Shown here: piece after piece, positions 31,590 through 39,688 of the stretch
Layout of the letters: each line of letters starts with the position of its first letter
Position numbering within the stretch: the first letter of the stretch is position 1
From: Sulfitobacter dubius
Lineage (GTDB): Bacteria > Pseudomonadota > Alphaproteobacteria > Rhodobacterales > Rhodobacteraceae
Reading direction: 5' to 3'
Assembly: GCF_900113435.1 (NCBI RefSeq)
Contig: NZ_FOPG01000004.1
Location: 182,284-246,283, forward strand
DNA length: 64,000 nucleotides
Made by a program: the position numbers and the translations under genes
Notes under the pieces: model-generated
What the model saw: the letters and a program-made list of their open reading frames with translations, nothing else
Told to the model about the DNA's origin: nothing
Database searches by the model: none

Positions 31590-32149
31590 TCGCCGCTCCC
31601 CGGCAGTGCCCGGTCGATGCGGTAATCGTCGGTTTGGGTCAGTCGGGCGAAATCACGGGCTGCAAGTGCCTGTGCAAATCCTTTCAACGCTTCCTCTCCT
31701 TGAAGCGGATTTCCGGTGGGGCCAAGCCATGTCACACAGATAATCTCGGCCTGCGGCCATCGGGCCTGAATGTCGATTGCCAGTTGTTCCAGTCCCGCAC
31801 GATCAAGGAAATACAGCACCTCCGACAGGATCAGCAGATCGAAATCGCCCTCTGGCAAGGGGCCGGGGTAGAAGCCCTGAACGAACCGGCCTTGGGGAAC
31901 CGCCTGCCGTGCGGCGCGCAGGGCGGTGTCTACCGCGTCCATCCCGGTGTAGCGCGCGCAGAGGTCGATTAGATGCCGCGCCAATTGCCCGTTGCCGCAA
32001 CCCAACTCAAAGGCCGAGCGGTATCCGCTTTGTGACAGCGCCGCACGGGTTGCTGCAAATTTGGCTTGCTCATACGCGCTATCTTCAAACCCCCAAGGAT
32101 CGCTGGTTTCTGCATAAAGCCCTTGCAGGTGATCCAACCCCACACCCAT
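31586..32149 (-). CDS. Class I SAM-dependent methyltransferase (NodS-like)
   Basis: A 187-residue Rossmann methyltransferase. The SAM-binding motif I is FELGCGNGQLARHL, followed by an acidic residue in YTGMDAVD and the post-motif FDLLILSEVLYFLD. N-terminal WGFEDSAYEQAKFAATRAAL resembles NodS-type N-methyltransferases, which methylate the free amine of a deacetylated glucosamine. Start is GTG at 32152 or ATG at 32149, both touching the stop of the deacetylase gene. Third gene of the four-gene cassette. Confidence 0.84.
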   Translation of the reverse strand: MGVGLDHLQGLYAETSDPWGFEDSAYEQAKFAATRAALSQSGYRSAFELGCGNGQLARHLIDLCARYTGMDAVDTALRAARQAVPQGRFVQGFYPGPLPEGDFDLLILSEVLYFLDRAGLEQLAIDIQARWPQAEIICVTWLGPTGNPLQGEEALKGFAQALAARDFARLTQTDDYRIDRALPGSGE

Positions 32150-32847
32150 CACGGCATCCTCCAGAAAATTTCGTCGTTCAGGGCGAAGAGGTCGACCATG
32201 GCTTCGGGCAAGACAAAGCCGTCGGGGGCGTCCTGCACGATCTGTCCAAGCTGGCTACGATGCGCCCGGATCCCGGCGATTTTGGTCTTGCGCACCGCAG
32301 AGGTATTAAGGCGGACAGGGTCATATCGCGCGGTATTCTGTGCAAACCCTGGATCGTCCCAACGGCTCCAGACCGGGTAGCTGTGGAAATGCAGGTCGGG
32401 CCGTTTTTCCCGCAGGGTTTCGGCATGCTGCGCCGTTGTTTGATGGTCGCAATGCTTGTCTTCGCGGGCCGGCACAAAGACGTGCTTTGCTTTGTGTCTG
32501 TCGATCACTTCGGTGAGCGCTGCCAAAACTTCGGTTTCAGCGACCACATGCAGGCGGCTGTCGGGCAAGCCGAGCCATGTCACGTCGTCAGCCGTGCCGC
32601 CCAAGATTTCAACTGCTTTGATCAACTCGATGTGGCGTTCAGCGGCCAATCGCGCTGACGGCCAGTTAACGGAGGACGGGTGGCTGGCGCTCCCGTCGGT
32701 CAGGCAGATCACATGTGCGCCTGCATCCGCGAAGGCGCGGGCGAGCAAGCCTCCACATGCAAGGGTTTCGTCATCAGGATGAGGAGCCAGAATCACAATC
32801 TTCTCGTGGCCCGAGAGGGCTTGGTGGAGGGCTGAGTTTCCACTCAT
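32149..32847 (-). CDS. PIG-L family deacetylase
   Basis: A 232-residue zinc-dependent N-deacetylase (LmbE/PIG-L fold). The zinc and catalytic motif is ILAPHPDDETLACGG and the third ligand lies in HCDHQTT. The family removes acetyl from GlcNAc linked to inositol, malate (mycothiol, bacillithiol) or other aglycones. Its ATG overlaps the stop of the preceding gene (ATGA) and its stop overlaps the methyltransferase start, so all four proteins should be made together. Confidence 0.9.
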   Translation of the reverse strand: MSGNSALHQALSGHEKIVILAPHPDDETLACGGLLARAFADAGAHVICLTDGSASHPSSVNWPSARLAAERHIELIKAVEILGGTADDVTWLGLPDSRLHVVAETEVLAALTEVIDRHKAKHVFVPAREDKHCDHQTTAQHAETLREKRPDLHFHSYPVWSRWDDPGFAQNTARYDPVRLNTSAVRKTKIAGIRAHRSQLGQIVQDAPDGFVLPEAMVDLFALNDEIFWRMP

Positions 32848-33932
32848 TTAAAGACCCCCCAGATTGTTCCTTCACTGGAAAGGGCATGGCGTGCGGCGCG
32901 CTGCAAAAACGCATCCCGTGCGGCTTGGCGCAGGTAGACCGACAAGTCACGCGCCATGCGTCCAGTTTCGGATGCCGCCGCGAAGTGTCGCAGTCCGAGG
33001 CTTTGCTCCACCGCTTTGATCGCCTCCAAGGCGACTTCTTCGGTATAAATCCGTGCGGCGATTGAGGTGCTAACGATGGTCTTTTCTGGGGCGTTATCCA
33101 AACTGGCAAGCGCCGCGCGTTCCGCCAATGCCATCCCGGCCCAGACACGCATCAGTACCTGCATAAGTCGTGCCAATTGGGCGTCAGCCTCTAACCGGTC
33201 CATGTCGCGAAGAGCGGTTGCCGCCGCATCGATCAGCCCTGCCGCCGCACCGGCTTGAAGTGCGGCGATCCGCCAGACCCCACCCACGAAATGCGGCTCT
33301 TTCAGATAGTCGCCGGGGACGCCGATAAGGTTTTCATTAGTCACGGCTATGCCGGAAAGATCGAACTTGCCCGAGGCAGTGGCCTGCATGCCCAACATAT
33401 CCCATTGCAAAGCATCGCCGCGTTGTGGGTCGGTCACGTCAATCAGCGCAAGTTGTACTTTGGGGCCAGAATTCACCGAAATGAGTGCATGGGTGACAGT
33501 GCCAAGGCCTGAGGCAAAAACCTTTTCACCCTGCAATGCACCGTCGCTAATCGTAGCAGGGTTTTGACCATCTGCGCCCCATACCCCCAAAAGGCCACCT
33601 TGCCGGGTCAGTTCTTTTGCGTGGCTTGCCTGCGCGGTATTGCCGTACAGATGGATGAGCCGCAGCGCGTTCACATGGCCCTCCCACAACCGCCCGACGC
33701 TAAGATTGGCCGCGCCAATCTGCATCAGCGCGTGAACGGTGCGTAGCGGCGTGGTCGCGCCGTCCTCCAGCATCAGTCCGGCGTCGCGAAGAATGTCGAT
33801 GGATGTGCCGATCGGCCTTTCGCCGGTTTCTTCTTTCCGTGCTGCCGTGCGCAATGCATGTCTGGCGGCATCTTTCAAAACGTTAAATTGGGATGCGGGC
33901 GGGAATGGATCGAAACGCGGCGCACTGTTCAT
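32844..33932 (-). CDS. Acyl-CoA dehydrogenase-like protein
   Basis: A 362-residue protein that follows the acyl-CoA dehydrogenase plan: helical N-domain (LMQIGAANLSVGRLWEGHVNAL), a beta middle domain (LGMQATASGKFDLSGI) and a helical C-domain with a final LRQAARDAFLQRAARHAL. I cannot place the usual catalytic Glu with confidence, so it may be a divergent member acting on a carrier- or sugar-bound acyl group. First gene of the overlapping cassette with PIG-L, methyltransferase and GT2. Confidence 0.82.
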   Translation of the reverse strand: MNSAPRFDPFPPASQFNVLKDAARHALRTAARKEETGERPIGTSIDILRDAGLMLEDGATTPLRTVHALMQIGAANLSVGRLWEGHVNALRLIHLYGNTAQASHAKELTRQGGLLGVWGADGQNPATISDGALQGEKVFASGLGTVTHALISVNSGPKVQLALIDVTDPQRGDALQWDMLGMQATASGKFDLSGIAVTNENLIGVPGDYLKEPHFVGGVWRIAALQAGAAAGLIDAAATALRDMDRLEADAQLARLMQVLMRVWAGMALAERAALASLDNAPEKTIVSTSIAARIYTEEVALEAIKAVEQSLGLRHFAAASETGRMARDLSVYLRQAARDAFLQRAARHALSSEGTIWGVFK

Positions 33933-34113
33933 GGCAGGGCCCTACAACTGGCAATATGAAAAACCATCAAATCAGGCGTCACAATTCACTCCCTATTTAT
34001 GGAACGGGAAGCTTGCGCGAACGGCAGCACTTCCCATGCGAGTGCAACAGTTCAACTTATGAGATGGTTCCCGCCCACGTTGCAGTCTTGCAAGGCGCGC
34101 GGAGTGGGCGCGT

Positions 34114-34743
34114 TTATCCTTCGGGGATGTCGCCCATCACTTTGGGGACATGGTAGCCTTTTTGCACCGCGTCCCGCGCCCGCAGGCGTTGGTACCACGC
34201 ACGCACATTAGGATAATCGGCAAGGTCAATCTGCTGCCATTCATAGCGCGAAACCCAAGGCCAGCAGGCCATATCGGCGATCGAATATTCGCCGCAGATA
34301 TGGTCGCGCCCTTCAAGTTGTTTGTCGAGCACGGAGTAGAGGCGTTTGACCTCAGCGCCAAACCGCTCTTCGGCATAGGCGGCTTTGCCGGGGTTGAAAT
34401 GCAAGAAATGATGCGCTTGCCCGGCCATGGGGCCGAAACCGCCCATCTGCCACATCAGCCATTGCATCACCTCAGCTCGCTCCGCCTGACCTTCGGGCAA
34501 GAAGCGGCCATGCTTCTCGGCCAGATACCACATGATCGCGCCGGATTCCATCAAGCTGATCCCGGCCTCATGATCGACGATGGCGGGGATTTTGTTGTTG
34601 GGGCTGATCTTTAGAAACTCGGGGGCGTGTTGTTCATCTTTGCCAATATTTATGGCATGCACGTTGTAGTCGATCCCTAATTCTTCGAGTAGGATTGAGA
34701 CCTTGCGGCCGTTTGGGGTGGTCCATGTATAAAGGTCGATCAT
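34114..34743 (-). CDS. Glutathione S-transferase family protein (YfcG/Nu-class type)
   Basis: A 209-residue protein with an N-terminal thioredoxin-like domain (MIDLYTWTTPNGRKVSILLEEL in pieces; PNNKIPAI with the cis-Pro; SGAIMWYLAEK for glutathione binding) and a helical C-terminal domain. The YTWTTPNGRK start matches YfcG/YghU-type enzymes that act as disulfide reductases with two glutathiones. ATG at 34743 follows AGGA. It stands alone, 181 bp upstream of the four-gene cassette on the same strand and divergent from nadE. Confidence 0.92.
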   Translation of the reverse strand: MIDLYTWTTPNGRKVSILLEELGIDYNVHAINIGKDEQHAPEFLKISPNNKIPAIVDHEAGISLMESGAIMWYLAEKHGRFLPEGQAERAEVMQWLMWQMGGFGPMAGQAHHFLHFNPGKAAYAEERFGAEVKRLYSVLDKQLEGRDHICGEYSIADMACWPWVSRYEWQQIDLADYPNVRAWYQRLRARDAVQKGYHVPKVMGDIPEG

Positions 34744-34972
34744 CGCTTTTGGTCCTGTCTATGGATGCGCGCGGATTGATTTCTTGCAATGTTAAGCAGG
34801 CAGGCAAGGTTGGGTCAATGTACAGTCCTATCAGACGCCCGGCGTGAAGGCCGAAGAGAAACCCATGCATTTTGCGCTTGCACGCGAAGGGTGTAACAAG
34901 GTTCATCGGGTCAATCTGCCGCGCCATGACCCCAGAACGCTGCCAAATGACGATATTGAAGGAAACTCTGAC

Positions 34973-37036
34973 GTGAGCACGAGCCAAGCCGACGCCTTTA
35001 CCGCCTACCACAGTCATGGCTTTGTCCGCGTGGCCACCTGCACACCGCGGGTGCGGCCTGCCGATGTGACGTTTAACCGTGATAGCCTGCTGGAGGAAAT
35101 GCGCCGAGCAGATGCGGCGCGCGTCGATCTATTGGTTTGCCCGGAACTGTCGCTTTCCTCCTATGCAATTGACGATCTGCATATGCAGGACGCGCTGCTG
35201 AATGCTGTTGAAGAGGCGCTTGGCTTTTTGATTGAGGCCAGCGCCGAGATGACGCCGGTGATCCTACTTGGGGCGCCGTTGCGCCGCGAGGGGCGGCTTT
35301 ACAACTGTGCCATCGCTATCTCGCGCGGGGTGGTGTTGGGCGTGGTGCCGAAATCCTACCTGCCAAACTACCGCGAGTTCTATGAGAAGCGCTGGTTTGC
35401 CCACGGCCGTGACACCAGCGGTGAAATCACCGTGGCGGGGCGTCGCGTTCCCTTTGGCGACGATCTGATTTTTGAAGCGACGGATCTGCCCGGCCTTATC
35501 TTCCATGCCGAGATCTGCGAAGACCTTTGGACCCCCGCGCCGCCCTCGTCGGATGCCGCACTTGGGGGGGCGTTGATCCTTGCCAACCTTTCGGCCTCCA
35601 ATATCGTCATCGGCAAATCCTTTGACCGCCACCTTCTGTGCCGGTCGCAATCCATGCGGGCCTTTGCCGCTTACGTTTATTCCGCCGCCGGTCCGGGTGA
35701 GAGCACGACTGATCTCGCGTGGGACGGGCAGGGGATGATCCACGAACTGGGCGATCTGCTGGCGGAATCCACCCGCTTTCCGTTGGAGCCGGAACTAACC
35801 ATCGCCGATGTGGACTGCGGGCGGATTCAATCAGAGCGGATGCGGACGGGCAGTTTCCATGACGCCGCCCGGCACCGTGCATCGTCATTCCGCCGCGTGA
35901 CGTTCACCCATCAGCCGCATTATGATAACGCAGGCCTCGTACGTCCGGTGCGCCGTTTCCCCTATGTGCCGAACCGCGAAAGCCATCTGGATCAAGATTG
36001 CTATGAAGCGTTCAACATTCAGGTCGAAGGCCTGCGCCGCCGGTTCGAGGCGACCAAGAGCAAGACCATGGTTATCGGCATTTCTGGCGGGCTCGATTCC
36101 ACCCATGCGTTGATCGTGGCGGCCAAAGCCTGTGACCGGATGGGCATCCCGCGCGACCGTATTTTGGGGTTCACAATGCCCGGCTTTGCCACGTCTGAGG
36201 GCACGAAGTCGAACGCATGGAAGCTGATGCGCGCCATGGGCATCAGCGCTGATGAGATCGACATCCGCCCCGCCGCACGGCAGATGCTGGAGGATATGGA
36301 TCACCCCTTCTCAGACGGGGAGCCGGTTTACGACATCACCTTTGAAAACGTGCAGGCCGGGCTGCGCACGGATTACCTCTTCCGGCTGGCCAACCAGCGG
36401 CAGGGCTTCGTCATCGGCACGGGCGATCTGAGTGAGCTGGCCCTTGGCTGGTGCACCTACGGCGTTGGCGATCAGATGAGCCATTATGCCGTGAACACCG
36501 GCGTGCCGAAGACATTGATCCAATATCTCATCCGTTGGGCCACCCGTTCGGGGCAGTTCGACGCTGAGACCGATAAAGTGCTCGACGCCATTCTGGAGAC
36601 CGAAATCTCCCCCGAACTGGTCCCGGCCGGAGAGGGTGAGGAGATTCAAAGCACCGAGGCGATGATCGGCCCCTATGAGTTAAATGACTTCTTCCTCTTT
36701 CACACGATGCGCTACGGGCTCACGCCATCAAAGGTGGCCTTTCTGGCGTGGCACGCTTGGCATGATACCGAACAGGGGCGCTGGCCGGATGGTTTCCCGC
36801 AGGCCAAACGCAATGCCTATGACCTCGAAACCATCCGCCATTGGCTCGAGAAATTCCTGCACCGGTTCTTTGCCACCAGCCAGTTCAAACGCTCGGCCTT
36901 GCCGAATGGGCCCAAGGTCAGCGCCGGGGGCGCGTTGTCGCCGCGCGGTGACTGGCGCGCGCCTTCGGATAGTGTGGCAACCCCGTGGTTGGAGGAGTTG
37001 CGCAGCAACGTGCCGGAAAGCTGGCCGAAAGGCTAA
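34973..37036 (+). CDS. nadE: Glutamine-dependent NAD+ synthetase
   Basis: A two-domain enzyme of 687 residues. The N-terminal nitrilase-type glutaminase has Glu in CPELSLSSY, Lys in GVVPKSYLPNYREF and Cys182 in HAEICEDLW; the C-terminal synthetase has the PP-loop GISGGLDSTHA and GTGDLSELALGWCTYG. It makes NAD+ from deamido-NAD+, ATP and glutamine-derived ammonia. The GTG at 34973 is preferred: AAGGA lies nine bases upstream and length then matches homologues near 680. The frame is open to an ATG at 34844, but that would add a 43-residue tail without family similarity. Confidence 0.94.
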   Translation: MSTSQADAFTAYHSHGFVRVATCTPRVRPADVTFNRDSLLEEMRRADAARVDLLVCPELSLSSYAIDDLHMQDALLNAVEEALGFLIEASAEMTPVILLGAPLRREGRLYNCAIAISRGVVLGVVPKSYLPNYREFYEKRWFAHGRDTSGEITVAGRRVPFGDDLIFEATDLPGLIFHAEICEDLWTPAPPSSDAALGGALILANLSASNIVIGKSFDRHLLCRSQSMRAFAAYVYSAAGPGESTTDLAWDGQGMIHELGDLLAESTRFPLEPELTIADVDCGRIQSERMRTGSFHDAARHRASSFRRVTFTHQPHYDNAGLVRPVRRFPYVPNRESHLDQDCYEAFNIQVEGLRRRFEATKSKTMVIGISGGLDSTHALIVAAKACDRMGIPRDRILGFTMPGFATSEGTKSNAWKLMRAMGISADEIDIRPAARQMLEDMDHPFSDGEPVYDITFENVQAGLRTDYLFRLANQRQGFVIGTGDLSELALGWCTYGVGDQMSHYAVNTGVPKTLIQYLIRWATRSGQFDAETDKVLDAILETEISPELVPAGEGEEIQSTEAMIGPYELNDFFLFHTMRYGLTPSKVAFLAWHAWHDTEQGRWPDGFPQAKRNAYDLETIRHWLEKFLHRFFATSQFKRSALPNGPKVSAGGALSPRGDWRAPSDSVATPWLEELRSNVPESWPKG

Positions 37037-37042
37037 GCCGCG

Positions 37043-38263
37043 CTATTCCTCGCGGCTCAACTCGCCTTCGACAAAGTTCGGGGTTAGCGGCGGCGCGGCG
37101 TGACGCTCTTGGGTTTCAGGATCACTGCGCAGGGTCATGCGCAGTAGGCCCCATGCGACAATCGCAAGTTGAAACGCCCCAAGGGCCAGCGGCAGGCCCC
37201 GCGGCCCTAGCGTATCGAGCAACACACCGGCCAGCAGCGGTCCGATTGCCGCGCCGATGCCTTGCATCAGCACCAAGCCGCCCGAGACGGCGATCACCGC
37301 CGACCCCGGCGCGCGGTCGTTCACATGGGCGATGACGATGGACTGGGCGGGTAGGACTAGTCCGCCGATGGCGAACCCCAGAACCAGCAGCATCGTCCCC
37401 GTCGGCGCCGGGATCGGCAGGGTCAGCAACATTAGCGCGCTGCCTGCGGCGGCCAGCCCCACGCCAAGACCGCGACGGCTCATCCGGTCGGACATCCAGC
37501 CCAGCGGAAACTGAAGCACCAAGCCGCCGATGGTAAAGGCCGCGATCAGTAGGGCGATGCGGGACTGCGTGTATCCCATTTCCTGAGCAAAGAGCGGTGC
37601 CAGCCCGTAGAATGTCCCGATGGAGGCCCCGACCAGTCCGGCGGCCACCGCGCCATAGGGCGACAGGCCCCAAAGGCGGCGCAGGGAGGGGGGCTCTTGC
37701 GCGCCTTCGGCACGCGGCCCTTCGACACGGGTGAGCGAGATCGGCACGAGCGACAGCGACATCACGATCGAGACAAGCACGAAGAGGATAAATTCAGCTG
37801 GATCCCCGAGGTTGAGCAGAAACTGCCCCGCAGCGCCCGATGCCATGCCGACCATCCCGTAAACCGCCAACAACTTGCCGCGCTGTGCCGAACTGACCGA
37901 CGCGTTAAGCCAGCTTTCCGTCACGATGATCAACCCGGCAAAGGCAAAGCCCGTCAGGCAGCGCACCGCGATCCAGACCCACGGATCGATAAAGGCCAGA
38001 TGCATCAGCGCCGCCGCCGAGGCAACAGAGGCGAGCGCGGCAAAGGTGCGGATATGGCCCACGCCGCTGATTAGGCGCGGAGCGACGAATGAGCCGACGC
38101 TTAGCCCGGCGAAAAAGCCCGACATGATTAGGCCCGTGGTGACCCCGCCAAAGCCTTCAAGCCCCGCTCGGATGGCCAAAAGCGTACCTTGCAACCCATT
38201 GCTCATCTGTAAAAGCGAAAAGCCCAATAGCAATGTCACCAGTGGCATAACGGTAGCGCGCAT
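37043..38263 (-). CDS. MFS transporter (YcaD-like)
   Basis: A 406-residue, twelve-helix major facilitator. GSFVAPRLISGVGHIRTFA after helix 2 and RCLTGFAFAGLIIVTESWLN in helices 4-5 resemble the YcaD/MFS group; RISRRG-like DRMSRRGLGVG is the second-half loop motif. Substrate unknown. The ATG at 38263 follows AGGGGAC. It is convergent with nadE (6 bp apart) and divergent from the RND operon. Confidence 0.9.
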   Translation of the reverse strand: MRATVMPLVTLLLGFSLLQMSNGLQGTLLAIRAGLEGFGGVTTGLIMSGFFAGLSVGSFVAPRLISGVGHIRTFAALASVASAAALMHLAFIDPWVWIAVRCLTGFAFAGLIIVTESWLNASVSSAQRGKLLAVYGMVGMASGAAGQFLLNLGDPAEFILFVLVSIVMSLSLVPISLTRVEGPRAEGAQEPPSLRRLWGLSPYGAVAAGLVGASIGTFYGLAPLFAQEMGYTQSRIALLIAAFTIGGLVLQFPLGWMSDRMSRRGLGVGLAAAGSALMLLTLPIPAPTGTMLLVLGFAIGGLVLPAQSIVIAHVNDRAPGSAVIAVSGGLVLMQGIGAAIGPLLAGVLLDTLGPRGLPLALGAFQLAIVAWGLLRMTLRSDPETQERHAAPPLTPNFVEGELSREE

Positions 38264-38518
38264 AATGTCCCCTTGGTCTTAAATACGGCCTCGGCATAGG
38301 CCATCTTGGCCCGGTGATCCCAAAATATGTGCGGCTGATCTGTAATTTCTAGTATTCAACCCTGACGCTCTTCCACCAGACTTGGTTGCGCGTCATAGTC
38401 GTATCAGCCTGCGGCTCCTTCGTGGAATGCTTGGCCATCGATCAAGCAGATTTGACGTGCCTTTTTTGGGGGAATGCTCAATTATGCGCCTTGTAACGCC
38501 ATTTGAAAGCGCACTCTT
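38264..38518. other. Divergent intergenic region, MFS transporter and RND operon
   Basis: 255 bp without a supportable gene. It must hold promoters for both flanking genes. I see no clear palindrome or strong sigma-70 boxes in it. Confidence 0.5.
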
Positions 38519-39688
38519 GTGAAATCTTTGCGCCAATTTATCGTATTTTTGCTGGTTCTCGTGGCTGGGCTCTATGTGATGTTAACCTATGTGCCCGCGT
38601 CGCGCCCCTTTGTGGCCGATACCGGTTTGCTTGAACTCTTGGGAATTGATCCCGCACCGGAGGAAGCGGACGGTGGCGGTGCTGGCTGGGGCGGCGGCGG
38701 GCCGTCTCTGGTGGTAACCGCAGAGGTGGGTGAAGAGACATTGGCCGACCGCATCACCGCAATCGGCGACGGGCGTGCACGCCGGTCAGTGACCGTGCGG
38801 TCCAACGCTGTGGGGGTCATCACCGAACTCAATCTGCCCGCCGGGCAATTGATTGAGGCGGGCACGGTGATCGCTCTGTTGGAGAATGAAGCCGAGCGGA
38901 TTGCGCAGAAACAGGCCGAGTTGCAACTAGAGAATGCCCGCACCGAACAAGTGCGCGTTGAGCGGTTGCAAAACACCGGCGCGGTCAGCGAAGTGCGCCT
39001 GCGCGAGACTGAGCTGGCCTTGGAGAGCGCCGAACTCGCTCTGAGCCAAGCGCAGTTTGATCTGTCCCAACGCCGGATCCTCGCGCCGATCTCGGGCTGG
39101 GTTGGGATCACCGACATTGAGGAAGGTGACCGCGTCAATGCCCAAGACGAGCTTGCCACAATCACCGACCGCAGCGAAATTCTGATTGATTTTCGCGTGC
39201 CGGAACGGGTGGTCAGCAAATTGGCCTTGGGCAAAGAGATTACGGTTACCCCTCTTGGTATGCGGGATCTAACGCTTAAGGGCGAAGTCAGCGCGATCGA
39301 CAGCGTGATCGACCGCGCCAGCCGTACCCTTTTGGTGCAGGGCCGGGTGCCCAACGAAGATGACCAGCTGCGTGCAGGTATGGCTTTTTCCGTTAGCCTC
39401 ACATTTGTCGGAGAGGCGCTTTTGGCGATCCCACCGTTGGCGGTGCAGTGGTCTTCTGATGGGCCGTTTGTTTGGACGGTTCGAGAGGGCAAGACACACC
39501 AAGTCACGGTTGAAATCGCGCAGCGCAACAGCGACTCCGTGTTGGTCCTGTCGGAGGGGCTGACCGCGGCTGATGTCGTTGTAACCGAGGGCGTGCAAAC
39601 CCTGCGCGAAGGCGGCGATGTCCGAGAGGTCAATCGATCTGGCAGCGTGCAGTCAGACGCAGCCCCCGCAGAAAAGAAAACCCTATGA
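38519..39688 (+). CDS. RND efflux periplasmic adaptor subunit
   Basis: A 389-residue membrane fusion protein. A single N-terminal hydrophobic segment (FIVFLLVLVAGLYVMLTYV) is followed by a glycine-rich linker, a biotinyl-lipoyl strand (SVTVRSNAVGVITELNLPAG), a coiled-coil hairpin (about residues 120-180), the second lipoyl half (RRILAPISGWVGI) and a beta-barrel. It links the RND pump to an outer-membrane channel. GTG start at 38519; ribosome site is weak. Its stop overlaps the pump start (ATGA). No channel gene is nearby. Confidence 0.92.
   Translation: MKSLRQFIVFLLVLVAGLYVMLTYVPASRPFVADTGLLELLGIDPAPEEADGGGAGWGGGGPSLVVTAEVGEETLADRITAIGDGRARRSVTVRSNAVGVITELNLPAGQLIEAGTVIALLENEAERIAQKQAELQLENARTEQVRVERLQNTGAVSEVRLRETELALESAELALSQAQFDLSQRRILAPISGWVGITDIEEGDRVNAQDELATITDRSEILIDFRVPERVVSKLALGKEITVTPLGMRDLTLKGEVSAIDSVIDRASRTLLVQGRVPNEDDQLRAGMAFSVSLTFVGEALLAIPPLAVQWSSDGPFVWTVREGKTHQVTVEIAQRNSDSVLVLSEGLTAADVVVTEGVQTLREGGDVREVNRSGSVQSDAAPAEKKTL

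Noticed and set aside
34844..34972. N-terminal extension of nadE to an upstream ATG
   Set aside because: The added 43 residues do not resemble family members and GTG 34973 has a good ribosome site and gives the usual length.
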